Below are positions 36,251 through 45,541 of a DNA stretch of 64,000 nt, in pieces. Source of the DNA: CAYVBJ01 sp964517005 (GTDB taxonomy: Bacteria > Bacteroidota > Rhodothermia > Balneolales > Balneolaceae). Position numbers and translations under genes: made by a program. Below the pieces are notes generated by a model that worked only from the letters and a program-made list of their open reading frames with translations, was not told the DNA's origin and did not search any database. The stretch is taken from positions 4,104-68,103 of the forward strand of contig CAZFAJ010000005.1 in NCBI GenBank assembly GCA_964517005.1, in the 5' to 3' direction. The number at the start of each line of letters is the position of its first letter. The stretch's first letter is position 1.

Positions 36251-37243
36251 ATGGCTTCACGCAAAGCAAAAATTACTGCTTTAGGCAGGTATCTTCCTGA
36301 ATATATACTAACAAATACCGAGTTGGAAAAGATTGTGGATACTGATGATGAATGGATTAAAAGCAGAACAGGTATTTCAGAACGTCGTATTTTAAAAGAT
36401 AAGGATAAAGCCACAGCTTTTATGGCGACAAAAGTTGCGGAAGAGATACTTGAAAATGCAAATTACTCTCCGGATGAGATAGATACCATCATTGTAGCGA
36501 CGGTTACGCCCGATTATATGTTTCCGGCAACAGCCTGCCTGGTGCAGGGAAATATCAATGCAAGTAACGCATATGCGTTTGACCTGTCTGCTGCCTGTTC
36601 AGGTTTTTTATATGCTCTTTCGACCGGCGCTATGCTGATTGAATCCGGCCGTTGTAAAAAAGTCCTCGTTATCGGTTCCGATAAAATGAGCTCTATTACT
36701 GATTTTTCAGATCGTACAACCTGTATTCTGTTTGGGGATGCAGCAGCCGGAGTTTTACTGGAAGCATCGGAAGGTGAGAACGGGATCATTGATTTTGTTC
36801 ACCACGTTGAGGGTGACGAAAACAAGGCCTTATGTCAGCCTGCCGGCGGAAGTTTAAATACTGCCACTGCCGAAACCGTAAAAAATAAAATGCACTATCT
36901 GAAACAGGATGGGCGGGCTGTTTTTAAAAAAGCAACGGAGGGAATGGCAGATGTATCTCTTGAAATTATGGAGCGAAATGATTTAAAACCGGACGATGTG
37001 GAATGGCTTGTTCCTCACCAGGCTAATCTCCGGATTATTGATGCTACCGCCCGCAGAATGGGGATAGACAAAAGTAAGGTGATGATTAATATCAATAAAT
37101 ACGGAAATACTACGGCAGCCACTATTCCTCTCTGCCTATACGACTGGCAGGATGAATTGAGACAGGGTGATAAACTTGTGCTTGCTTCTTTTGGAGGTGG
37201 TTATACCTGGGGTGCCATGTATGTAAAATGGGGGATGAAATGA
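36251..37243 (+). CDS. fabH: 3-oxoacyl-ACP synthase III
   Basis: Starts fatty-acid chains by condensing acyl-CoA with malonyl-ACP. 330 residues. Catalytic Cys116 in LSAACSGF, His in VPHQANLRI and Asn in NKYGNTTAAT form the triad. The stop overlaps the ATG of fabD. Confidence 0.96.
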   Translation: MASRKAKITALGRYLPEYILTNTELEKIVDTDDEWIKSRTGISERRILKDKDKATAFMATKVAEEILENANYSPDEIDTIIVATVTPDYMFPATACLVQGNINASNAYAFDLSAACSGFLYALSTGAMLIESGRCKKVLVIGSDKMSSITDFSDRTTCILFGDAAAGVLLEASEGENGIIDFVHHVEGDENKALCQPAGGSLNTATAETVKNKMHYLKQDGRAVFKKATEGMADVSLEIMERNDLKPDDVEWLVPHQANLRIIDATARRMGIDKSKVMININKYGNTTAATIPLCLYDWQDELRQGDKLVLASFGGGYTWGAMYVKWGMK

Positions 37244-38127
37244 AAACAGCTTACTTGTTTCCGGGGCAGGGCTCTCAATTTGTCGGTATGGCCAAAGATC
37301 TGTTTGAAACAGATGCTAAACTGGCAAGCAGATTCAGAGAGGCTGATGATATTCTTGGATATTCCCTTACAGATATCATGTTTAATGGTCCGGAAAACGT
37401 ACTGAAACAAACGGTTCACACACAGCCTGCAATATTTTTGCATTCCGTTGCACTTTTTGAAACCATAGATGGTTTACCGGATATGGCTGCAGGACACAGC
37501 CTCGGAGAGTTTTCGGCATTGGTTGCGTCTGAAGCATTAAAATTTAAAGAGGCCCTTGAACTGGTAGCGCTTCGTGGTAAACTTATGCAGCAGGCCGGTT
37601 CTGAAAATGAAGGCTCAATGGCAGCTATTATCGGAATGCAGGATGAAACTGTTGATGAGATTTGCAGTGAAGCTGATAATATCGTTCAAAAACCTGTAGT
37701 TCCGGCCAATTATAATTGTCCAGGTCAGCTTGTGATTTCGGGTGATCCGGAAGCTGTAGAGAAAGCAATAGAGCTGGCTAAAGAGAAAGGCTGCAGGCTT
37801 GCAAAAAAGCTGCCTGTTAGCGGCGCGTTTCATTCGCCATTGATGAAGCCTGCCCTGGAAGGGCTTAAGAATAAACTGGAACAGGTTCAGATTGATGAAG
37901 CAAAGGTTCCTGTCTACTCAAATTTTACGGCTCTCCCAACCACTGATCCGGACACCATTCGGGAGAATCTTGTAAACCAGTTAATGAACCCTGTTCAATG
38001 GACAAAAACCATGCAGAATATGTTTGATCACGGAGCCCGGACATTTGTTGAGATCGGGCCTGGAAAAGTATTGCAGGGTTTGATAAAACGAACCTTGAAA
38101 GATGTTGAAATCAACGGATATCAATAA
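37240..38127 (+). CDS. fabD: Malonyl-CoA:ACP transacylase
   Basis: 295 residues from the ATG that overlaps the fabH stop (an upstream in-frame ATG at 37228 would give a four-residue extension inside fabH). FPGQGSQFVGM, nucleophile Ser87 in AGHSLGEFSALV and His in SGAFHSPLM are in place. Transfers malonyl groups to ACP for elongation. Confidence 0.96.
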   Translation: MKTAYLFPGQGSQFVGMAKDLFETDAKLASRFREADDILGYSLTDIMFNGPENVLKQTVHTQPAIFLHSVALFETIDGLPDMAAGHSLGEFSALVASEALKFKEALELVALRGKLMQQAGSENEGSMAAIIGMQDETVDEICSEADNIVQKPVVPANYNCPGQLVISGDPEAVEKAIELAKEKGCRLAKKLPVSGAFHSPLMKPALEGLKNKLEQVQIDEAKVPVYSNFTALPTTDPDTIRENLVNQLMNPVQWTKTMQNMFDHGARTFVEIGPGKVLQGLIKRTLKDVEINGYQ

Positions 38128-38136
38128 ATTAAACCT

Positions 38137-38880
38137 ATGGATTTAAGTAATAAAAATTGTCTTGTAACCGGGGGAAGCCGTGGGATTGGCAAGTCGATCG
38201 CCGAAACTTTAGGTTCTTATGGTGCAAATGTTGCCATCACATACGCCAGCTCGAAAGAGGCGGCAGAAAACGTTGTAGATACTTTAAAAAGTCAAGGTGT
38301 TAAAGCGATGGCACTTCAGGCTGATGCAGTTGATTTCTCCAAGTCTGAGGATGTCGTTCAGCAGGTAGCCGAAGAGTTCGGTCAGATTGATGTTCTTGTA
38401 AATAATGCAGGAATAACGCGGGACAACCTGCTCTTACGAATGTCTGAAGAGCAATGGGATGAGGTTATTGATACGAATCTGAAGAGTGTATTCAATTACA
38501 GCAAAGCTGTTGCAAAACCCATGATGCGGGCACGCGGCGGATCCATCATAAATATAAGTTCAGTGGTTGGGATCTCCGGCAACGCGGGTCAGAGTAATTA
38601 TTCGGCCTCAAAAGCCGGGATTATCGGTTTCACCAAGTCTTTTGCCAAAGAACTGTCAAGCAGAAATATTCGGGCAAATGTGGTGGCTCCCGGTTACATT
38701 ACTACAGAGATGACTGGTGAACTCAGTGAAAAACTTCTTGAATCCATTAAAAAAGAGACTCCGCTGGGAAGAGCCGGAGAACCACAAGAGATTGCAAATG
38801 TGGTTGCATTTCTGGCTTCAGATTTAAGCTCTTATATTACGGGTGATGTTATACGCGTTGATGGCGGAATGGCCATGTAA
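38137..38880 (+). CDS. fabG: 3-oxoacyl-ACP reductase
   Basis: 247-residue short-chain dehydrogenase. NADPH loop TGGSRGIGKSIAE (11-23), NNAGITRDNLL, and the Ser-Tyr-Lys set with YSASKAG (about 154). C-terminal GDVIRVDGGMAM is typical of FabG. Acts between fabD and acpP in the fatty-acid cluster. Confidence 0.96.
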   Translation: MDLSNKNCLVTGGSRGIGKSIAETLGSYGANVAITYASSKEAAENVVDTLKSQGVKAMALQADAVDFSKSEDVVQQVAEEFGQIDVLVNNAGITRDNLLLRMSEEQWDEVIDTNLKSVFNYSKAVAKPMMRARGGSIINISSVVGISGNAGQSNYSASKAGIIGFTKSFAKELSSRNIRANVVAPGYITTEMTGELSEKLLESIKKETPLGRAGEPQEIANVVAFLASDLSSYITGDVIRVDGGMAM

Positions 38881-38993
38881 AACGAAGAAGTACAAGAGAT
38901 TTCATTAATACATGTTTTTTTATAATCATAAGTTGTATTTTTAATCGATTTTTTATCTAAACTTTAAACTAACCATAACTAAAAAGGTTTGAT

Positions 38994-39230
38994 ATGTCAC
39001 AAGACGTTGAAGCAAAAGTAAAAGCAATCATTGTTGATAAACTGGGTGTTGATGACTCAGAAGTTGTTGGCGATGCTAATTTCACGAATGATTTAGGTGC
39101 AGATTCTTTGGATACTGTAGAACTTATCATGGAATTTGAAAAAGAATTTGATATCAGTATTCCGGATGAAGATGCTGAAAACATTGCCACAGTTGGTGAT
39201 GCAGTTAAATATATACAGGAAAAATCCTAA
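38994..39230 (+). CDS. acpP: Acyl carrier protein
   Basis: 78 residues, strongly acidic, with the phosphopantetheine Ser38 in LGADSLDTVELIM. A 113-bp AT-rich spacer separates it from fabG, long enough for its own promoter, as is common for this highly expressed protein; TAAAAAGG lies just upstream of the ATG. Confidence 0.97.
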   Translation: MSQDVEAKVKAIIVDKLGVDDSEVVGDANFTNDLGADSLDTVELIMEFEKEFDISIPDEDAENIATVGDAVKYIQEKS

Positions 39231-39254
39231 CAACTCATTGATCTGGTTTCATTT

Positions 39255-40499
39255 ATGAAAGGACGCAGAGTGGTAGTAACCGGAATAGGTGCCATTACGC
39301 CCGTTGGCAATACGGCACCTGATTTCTGGAATGGCCTTATCTCTGGAAAAAATGGTGTGCGAAATATCGAACATTTTGACACGTCAGATTTCTCCACAAA
39401 ATTTGCCGGAATGTTGCAAGATTATGATGAGCTTGCATATTTCGACCGGAAAGAGGCTCGTCGTCTCGATAAAGTTTCACAATACGGCTTAATTTCGGCT
39501 GAAGAAGCGATCGATGACAGTAATATTGATCTCGAGGCCATTGATAAGAACCGTGTTGCTGTGATAGTAGGCTCCGGTATCGGCGGGATGAAGACTTTCT
39601 ACGATCAATCTGTTTCCTATCACCAGAGAGGACCCAGAGGAGTTTCTCCTTTTTTCATCCCCATGCTGATCCCCGACATGCCCGCCGGACAAATTTCAAT
39701 CAAGTACGGCTTTCGGGGCCCTAACTTTTGCACTGTATCTGCCTGTGCAACAGGATCACATAACATTGGCCTTGCTTTTGATACAATTCGTTACGGACAG
39801 GCGGATATGGCTGTATGTGGCGGAACGGAAGCCCCTGTATGGCAAATTGGTATTGCAGGTTTCAGTTCCATGAGGGCGCTTTCCACCCGGAATGATTCAC
39901 CTGAAACGGCCTCCAGGCCATTTGATAAAAACAGGGATGGTTTTGTGTTAGGTGAAGGCGCTGCAATGATGTTTCTTGAATCACTTGATTCAGCACTTGA
40001 AAGGGGTGCACGAATCTATGGTGAAATTGTGGGGCATGGATTTTCAGCAGACGGATATCATATCACCGCTCCTGATCCGGAGGGTAACGGCGTAATTCTG
40101 GCAATGGATAATGCCCTTAAAATGGCGGAAATTGAACCTGAGGATGTTGATCATATTAACATGCATGGTACTTCCACATCACTGGGTGACCTTGCAGAAA
40201 GCAATTCGATTAAAAAGGTTTTCGGTGACCATGCTTATAAGATCAATCTGAATTCAACCAAATCAATGACCGGGCACATGCTGGGTGCAGCCGGTGCTGC
40301 AGAGTCTGTAGCTGCTCTTTTGACAACCTATCATGGAATGATACCGCCAACTATAAACTATGAAACTCCGGATCCTGCGTGTGATTTAAATTATACTGTA
40401 AACGAGTCTGAAGCCCGTGATGTAAAATATGCATTGAATAATGCTTTTGGATTTGGCGGTCATAACACAACGCTTGTATTCAAAAAATTTGAAGAGTAA
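39255..40499 (+). CDS. fabF: 3-oxoacyl-ACP synthase II
   Basis: 414 residues. Catalytic Cys164 in VSACATGSHN, His in NMHGTSTSLGD and His in GHMLGAAGAAE complete the KAS II triad. Elongates acyl chains and in many bacteria sets membrane fluidity. 24 bp after acpP; rnc follows after 3 bp. Confidence 0.97.
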   Translation: MKGRRVVVTGIGAITPVGNTAPDFWNGLISGKNGVRNIEHFDTSDFSTKFAGMLQDYDELAYFDRKEARRLDKVSQYGLISAEEAIDDSNIDLEAIDKNRVAVIVGSGIGGMKTFYDQSVSYHQRGPRGVSPFFIPMLIPDMPAGQISIKYGFRGPNFCTVSACATGSHNIGLAFDTIRYGQADMAVCGGTEAPVWQIGIAGFSSMRALSTRNDSPETASRPFDKNRDGFVLGEGAAMMFLESLDSALERGARIYGEIVGHGFSADGYHITAPDPEGNGVILAMDNALKMAEIEPEDVDHINMHGTSTSLGDLAESNSIKKVFGDHAYKINLNSTKSMTGHMLGAAGAAESVAALLTTYHGMIPPTINYETPDPACDLNYTVNESEARDVKYALNNAFGFGGHNTTLVFKKFEE

Positions 40500-40502
40500 G
40501 TA

Positions 40503-41285
40503 ATGATGCTGAACTGGTTTAGGAAAAGGTCTGATAATAAAACAAAGCAGACTGATAAACCTGTAAAGCATCTGTCGAAACTTGAATCAGTTTTAGGCTT
40601 TAGGATACCTGAAAAGGAAGAGCCTGTTTATAAGAAAGCACTCCGGCACAGGTCAAAAGTTGACGGAAAAAAATTCGAAAAGATCGATTCGTACGAACGG
40701 CTCGAATTTCTGGGTGACTCTGTTCTCGATCTGATCGTTACCGAAATTCTCTATGAGCGATTTCCTCTGGAGACAGAAGGCTTTTTAACAAAGATCCGGG
40801 CTAAAATTGTAAGAGGAGAAACACTTGCAGATTTATCCGGGAAGCTAAAACTTGATGAACTCATTCAAATCGGCGACCGGGCACAGGGGCAGGGTGTTGA
40901 ATATTCCAAAAGCGTGCTGGCCGATGTATTTGAGGCACTCATTGCAGCAATCTATCTGACAAAAGGATATAAGCAGGCCTTTGAATTTGTAAGGGAAAAA
41001 CTTGATGCTCATCTCGACCTTTCAAAAGTTGTTGAACAGAATGACAATTATAAAAGTATCCTGCTCGAATTTACCCAGGCAGAAAAAATGTCATTGCCGA
41101 AATACAATATTTTATCAGAATACGGCCCGGGCCACAATAAAACATTTTCTGTGTCTGTTTCAATAGATAGCGTTGTTTATGGAAAGGGAAAAGGGAAGAG
41201 CAAAAAGCAGGCTGAGCAAAAGGCTGCCAAAAAAGCTTTAAAAAAATTAACCGAAAGCGAAGAGTCTGAAAAAATTGTTAACTGA
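40503..41285 (+). CDS. rnc: Ribonuclease III
   Basis: 260 residues. RNase III signature ERLEFLGDSVLDLIV (about 61-75) with the metal-binding acidic residues, second acidic cluster ADVFEALIAAIYL, and a C-terminal double-stranded RNA-binding domain (about 180-250, GKGKGKSKKQAEQKAAKKAL). Processes rRNA precursors. The location after acpP-fabF is the classic one. A basic ~25-residue N-terminal extension precedes the domain. Confidence 0.95.
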   Translation: MMLNWFRKRSDNKTKQTDKPVKHLSKLESVLGFRIPEKEEPVYKKALRHRSKVDGKKFEKIDSYERLEFLGDSVLDLIVTEILYERFPLETEGFLTKIRAKIVRGETLADLSGKLKLDELIQIGDRAQGQGVEYSKSVLADVFEALIAAIYLTKGYKQAFEFVREKLDAHLDLSKVVEQNDNYKSILLEFTQAEKMSLPKYNILSEYGPGHNKTFSVSVSIDSVVYGKGKGKSKKQAEQKAAKKALKKLTESEESEKIVN

Positions 41286-41393
41286 GATGTTTGTTTTTTA
41301 GCATTTTAAGTCCGATTCTTTTTCTTCGCCTGGCTTCTTTTTAAAAGTGAATGACAGTACCTAACCGGAACCAATCTTCTGTATCCAAATGAC

Positions 41394-42779
41394 ATGTTTG
41401 TTAATCTTCTGAAACCTGAATTTGATGAGTTGATTGCAGCCAAAGACTGGGTTGCTCTCAAGGAAGTACTGAATGAACTTCCTGCCGTGGATGTGGCAGA
41501 GCTTTTAGAAGATCTGGATCCTGAGGTAGCCGTTGTAATCTTCAGGCTTTTAAAAAAAGCTAAAGCAGCTGATGTTTTTTCCAACCTGAGTTCGGGAAAA
41601 GGAGTTGAGCTCCTCGAAATATTTTCAAGACAGCAGCTCAGTGATGTAATGAACAACCTGGAGCCCGATGAACAGGTTGCATTGATGGAAGAGCTGCCTG
41701 GCCATCTAACAAAGCGGGTACTTTCTTCCATGGCGGAAGAAAATCAGAAACAGGTCCGGAAATTGCTTGGTTACCCGGAGGAGTCGGTTGGCCGTTTAAT
41801 GACCACCAATTTTGTAAGGGTAAAATCAGAATGGACGATTGAGAAAAGTATAGAACATCTGAGAGAATATGGCCGGAAAGCGGAAACACTGAATGTAATT
41901 TATGTTGTCGACGAAAATGAAAATCTGATCGATGATCTCAGATTAAATCAGCTGATACTGGCGGACCCTCAATCCGGAATCTCCGATATTATGGATCACT
42001 CATTCGAAGCACTGAGTGCGTTCGATGATCAGGAAGAGGCCGTTCGGATGCTTAGTAAGTATGACCGGGTAGCACTTCCGGTAGTTGACTCAGATGGTAT
42101 CCTGGTCGGGATTGTTACCGTTGATGATGTAATTGATGTGGCTGAGGAAGAAACTACCGAAGATATGCACCTGATGGCCGGTATGAATGCCCTGGACGAT
42201 TCATATTCTCAAACATCGATTTTCAACATGGTGAAAAAGAGAATTGGCTGGCTGGTGATTTTGTTTATGGGCCAAATGCTTACAGTAACCGCTATGGCAA
42301 ATTATGAAGACGCACTTGCTGCAGCAGCCATCCTCTCATTTTTTATTCCGATGATCATATCAAGCGGTGGTAACTCAGGTTCACAGGCGGCAACACTGAT
42401 CATCCGGGCTGTATCAACAGATGATATTAAAATGAGTGAGTGGAAAAAGGTGCTGTTCAGAGAATCAGTATCCGGTTTGTTACTTGGAAGCTTGATCGGG
42501 GTTATGGGTTCTGTGGTTATTGCAAACTGGATGTACCTTAGAGGCGAACCTTTTACAATAGAACTGATACTTCAGGCACTCACTGTCGGTACAAGTCTTA
42601 TTGGTGTTGTACTTTTTGGTAATTTAAGCGGGTCTATGCTCCCTTTTATCATGGCAAAACTTGGATTCGATCCCGCCGTAACCTCAGCACCGTTTGTTGC
42701 AACACTGGTGGATGTTACAGGAATTATCATCTATTTTAGCATTGCCAGTTTACTGCTTAGCGGTGTACTCATTAATTAA
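41394..42779 (+). CDS. mgtE: Magnesium transporter MgtE
   Basis: 461 residues. An N-terminal superhelical domain (AELLEDLDPEVAVVIFRLL), two CBS domains (about 135-255, with MTTNFVRVKSEWTIEKSIEHL and PVVDSDGILVGIVTVDDVIDV), then five membrane helices with SGGNSGSQAATLIIRA, the conserved pore segment. Imports Mg2+ with gating by the cytosolic domains. No Mg-riboswitch-like structure is evident in the 108-bp spacer after rnc. Confidence 0.95.
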   Translation: MFVNLLKPEFDELIAAKDWVALKEVLNELPAVDVAELLEDLDPEVAVVIFRLLKKAKAADVFSNLSSGKGVELLEIFSRQQLSDVMNNLEPDEQVALMEELPGHLTKRVLSSMAEENQKQVRKLLGYPEESVGRLMTTNFVRVKSEWTIEKSIEHLREYGRKAETLNVIYVVDENENLIDDLRLNQLILADPQSGISDIMDHSFEALSAFDDQEEAVRMLSKYDRVALPVVDSDGILVGIVTVDDVIDVAEEETTEDMHLMAGMNALDDSYSQTSIFNMVKKRIGWLVILFMGQMLTVTAMANYEDALAAAAILSFFIPMIISSGGNSGSQAATLIIRAVSTDDIKMSEWKKVLFRESVSGLLLGSLIGVMGSVVIANWMYLRGEPFTIELILQALTVGTSLIGVVLFGNLSGSMLPFIMAKLGFDPAVTSAPFVATLVDVTGIIIYFSIASLLLSGVLIN

Positions 42780-42804
42780 TGAAAGAATAATTTTTAAAAA
42801 ATCG

Positions 42805-43653
42805 ATGAAGCAATATCTGAATCTCGTAAAAAATGTATTGGAAAACGGAGTAAGAAAAGAGAACCGAACCGGTATCGATACGATTTCCTCTTTTTCTGAA
42901 TTTTATAAAGTGAATCTCGCGGAGGGATTTCCACTATTAACAACCAAGAAAGTATATTTTCGATCTGTAATACTTGAATTACTATGGTATTTGAGGGGTG
43001 AAGACCATATTCAATGGCTTCGGGATGAAAAAAATTGCCATATCTGGGATGCCTGGGCCGATGAAGATGGGTATGTGGGCCCTATTTATCCGGTATTGTG
43101 GCGCCGTTATCCTTATTTAAGGACACAGAGTGGAAATTCTTATGTGTCAAACGGGAAAACATCGGAAATTTCCTGGAAATATGATGAATTTGATCAGGTT
43201 CAGCGTGCTATTGATATGCTGAAAACAAATCCCAACAGCCGGAGAATCGTGGTTTCCGCCTGGCATCCGGGACTGTTATCGGAGATGGCATTACCGCCCT
43301 GCCATGTGATGTACATCTTTAATGTGTCAAATGGCAAGTTGAATTGTCATTTAACTCAAAGATCCGGAGACGTGGCTTTGGGAATACCGTTTAATCTTGC
43401 CTGCTATTCCGCCTTAACGATGGCCATAGCCAGGTTAACTGATCTTGAACCGGGTACATTTGCCCATACCATTGTAGATGCTCATATTTACGTGAACCAC
43501 ATTGACGGGTTAAAAGAACAATTGAAACGTAAACCGGGAAAATTGCCGAAACTGAAAATTGCAAAGAAGGAAATTGATGATCTGAATTTTGAAGATTTCG
43601 CCCTGCAAGATTATGATCCTCAGCCGGCTATAAAATTTGAAGTGGCTGTCTGA
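42805..43653 (+). CDS. thyA: Thymidylate synthase
   Basis: 282 residues from the ATG at 42805; an open frame extends back into mgtE but reads as shadow. Methylates dUMP to dTMP using methylene-THF. Catalytic Cys in LPPCHVMYIFNV, RSGDVALGIPFNLACY and the substrate-binding RRIVVSAWHP are all present. An about 50-residue insertion relative to the shortest ThyA (near WRRYPYLRTQSGNSY) matches the longer variants. One base separates it from dfrA. Confidence 0.96.
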   Translation: MKQYLNLVKNVLENGVRKENRTGIDTISSFSEFYKVNLAEGFPLLTTKKVYFRSVILELLWYLRGEDHIQWLRDEKNCHIWDAWADEDGYVGPIYPVLWRRYPYLRTQSGNSYVSNGKTSEISWKYDEFDQVQRAIDMLKTNPNSRRIVVSAWHPGLLSEMALPPCHVMYIFNVSNGKLNCHLTQRSGDVALGIPFNLACYSALTMAIARLTDLEPGTFAHTIVDAHIYVNHIDGLKEQLKRKPGKLPKLKIAKKEIDDLNFEDFALQDYDPQPAIKFEVAV

Positions 43654-43654
43654 T

Positions 43655-44131
43655 ATGAAAATTATTCTTATTGCAGCACATGACCCCAATCTTGTAATCG
43701 GTTCAAATGGTAAGCTTCCCTGGTACTTTAAAAAAGATCTTCAGTTTTTCAAAAAAACAACCATTGGCCACCCGATTGTGATGGGAAGAGGTGTTTTTGA
43801 GGAGTTAAACGAAAAACCACTTCCAGGCAGAAAAAATATCGTTTTAAGCAAATCACGGAATTATGAACATGTTGAAACGTTCAGTTCAATTACAGAAGCC
43901 ATCCGGTTTTTAAAAGATGAAGATGAGGTTTATATCATCGGTGGCGGAGAGATCTACACGCAAACGATCCATCTCGCTGACGAATTAGTTATTACTGAAA
44001 TACACAAAGCTTACGAAGGTGATACCTTTTTTCCTGAATACAGGGATGATATCAGTAAAAAATGGAGTGAGGTATGGAGGGAAGATCATCCTGAACTATC
44101 ATTTGTGAGATATATACGCAAAAATGAATAG
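43655..44131 (+). CDS. dfrA: Dihydrofolate reductase
   Basis: 158 residues from ATG 43655, one base after the thyA stop. Regenerates THF from the DHF that ThyA produces. IGSNGKLPW, KDLQFFKKTTIGHPIVMGR and the GGGEIY motif (YIIGGGEIYTQ) are typical. The named symbol is generic; this is the chromosomal housekeeping enzyme, not a resistance cassette. The 253-bp AT-rich spacer that follows holds nothing I recognise apart from a small AATGTT-AAAA-AACATT hairpin (44300-44315). Confidence 0.95.
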   Translation: MKIILIAAHDPNLVIGSNGKLPWYFKKDLQFFKKTTIGHPIVMGRGVFEELNEKPLPGRKNIVLSKSRNYEHVETFSSITEAIRFLKDEDEVYIIGGGEIYTQTIHLADELVITEIHKAYEGDTFFPEYRDDISKKWSEVWREDHPELSFVRYIRKNE

Positions 44132-44384
44132 AAAATAATAACTTCTGTATATCAATTAAAATCTGAAAATTCATATACAAGATTCACATAAAATAATTCA
44201 TCTGCAATACTTTAAAATGTGTATTGTTTTAATAAGATTCTAATACTCTTTTTTATAAGAATTTATTTCCTTGTTTTATATAAAAACACAAAAGTCAGCA
44301 ATGTTAAAAAACATTAATGGCGTAAAAGGTGTTATTCAAATTACATTAAACCTAATAAAAGCTTAGGTCAAATTATATAACTCA

Positions 44385-45497
44385 TTGATATCAGAATTTT
44401 TCTCATACAACCCGTTGTTTTTCTTAAATGAGGTTTGGTTCTATGGATTGGTTAATCAAATCTATTTTGTAACACTGCTTGTGGTATTATCACTGGCTGT
44501 GTACCTGTTTATTAAAACAAGGCATTCGGATGACGGTTTCGAGCTTACCACGTTCGAACAGAACATGTACCTGCATTCAATTGCCGCCAAAACAGATGAT
44601 GCCATTGCAGCAATCGATACGGATGACAGAGTAAAATTTGCAAATGAACATTTTTTGGAACTTTTCAGTGTCAAATCAAAAGATATTGAAGGTAAAATAG
44701 TAGATGACACACCACTGCCTCTGGCCATTCAAAAAAGGCTCACAATGAACCGGAACGGGGAAGTGAAGGTAATGAAAGACGGAAAAGAAGAAGTCCGTCA
44801 TATGCAAATACATTCCATTACAGATGATCACGGTAAGCTTCTCGGAAGATTATTGATTTTTAAAGAGATCCGGAAACCTGAACGTATTTCTGTTTCTGAA
44901 AAGACAACAAAGATTGATGACCTTTCTCATGATTTGAACACGCCTTTAAATGCGATTCTTGGCTACACTGAGTTACTTATCAGTGATAAAAATCTTACTG
45001 AGGAACAGCGGAATAATCTCAATATCATTACAGGCAAATCAAGAGAACTTCGATCTGTTTTTAATAATTTACTACAGGATGAGAGCCACATTACTCCTGT
45101 AAGCGGGAAGAAAAACAAGAAGAAAGGAGATATAAACAAGGTTATGATTGTTGATGATGTCTCTTTTAACCGCACTCTTCTTAAGATTATGCTTGAGCGA
45201 AATAATATAAATATTTGTGAGGCTTCGAATGGAAAAGAAGCTATTGAAACGATGCAGCGATGCAAACCGGATTTGATTTGCATGGATATTTCAATGCCGG
45301 TGATGGATGGAGTGGAAGCATTTGATTATATCCGCTCTTTGGATAACCAATTTTCAGACATTCCCATCATCGCGGTTACTGCCAACAGCAGAAAGAACAA
45401 CAGAGACAGATTACTTGAAAAAGGATTCGATGGTTTTCTGCAGAAACCTTTTCGCGAAGAAGAATTAATGGATATGATTCATCATGTCCGTGCATGA
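44385..45497 (+). CDS. PAS-HisKA-receiver protein lacking an ATPase domain
   Basis: 370 residues. One membrane helix (about 24-44), a PAS domain (about 58-162), a HisKA dimerisation/phosphoacceptor domain with His182 in DLSHDLNTPLNAILGY, then after a basic linker (238-252, GKKNKKKGD) directly a receiver domain with D301 in CMDISMPVMDG, T332 and K354. There is no N, G1 or G2 box, so no HATPase domain. It cannot autophosphorylate on its own and may take phosphate from another kinase, act as a phosphotransfer hub, or be a phosphatase/sensor. The start is TTG; it is needed to include the membrane helix, though a TTG near residue 22 is possible. Confidence 0.88.
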   Translation: MISEFFSYNPLFFLNEVWFYGLVNQIYFVTLLVVLSLAVYLFIKTRHSDDGFELTTFEQNMYLHSIAAKTDDAIAAIDTDDRVKFANEHFLELFSVKSKDIEGKIVDDTPLPLAIQKRLTMNRNGEVKVMKDGKEEVRHMQIHSITDDHGKLLGRLLIFKEIRKPERISVSEKTTKIDDLSHDLNTPLNAILGYTELLISDKNLTEEQRNNLNIITGKSRELRSVFNNLLQDESHITPVSGKKNKKKGDINKVMIVDDVSFNRTLLKIMLERNNINICEASNGKEAIETMQRCKPDLICMDISMPVMDGVEAFDYIRSLDNQFSDIPIIAVTANSRKNNRDRLLEKGFDGFLQKPFREEELMDMIHHVRA

Positions 45498-45541
45498 CTC
45501 CGCGCTGATTCCTGATCCGTGCAGATAATTTTACAGAACCT

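Noticed and set aside
41286..41393. Possible magnesium riboswitch before mgtE
   Set aside because: The 108-bp spacer is too short and shows none of the conserved M-box helices or a terminator.
44132..44384. Possible small RNA in the AT-rich spacer after dfrA
   Set aside because: Only a short AT-only hairpin and no terminator or conserved-looking structure; nothing supports an RNA gene.
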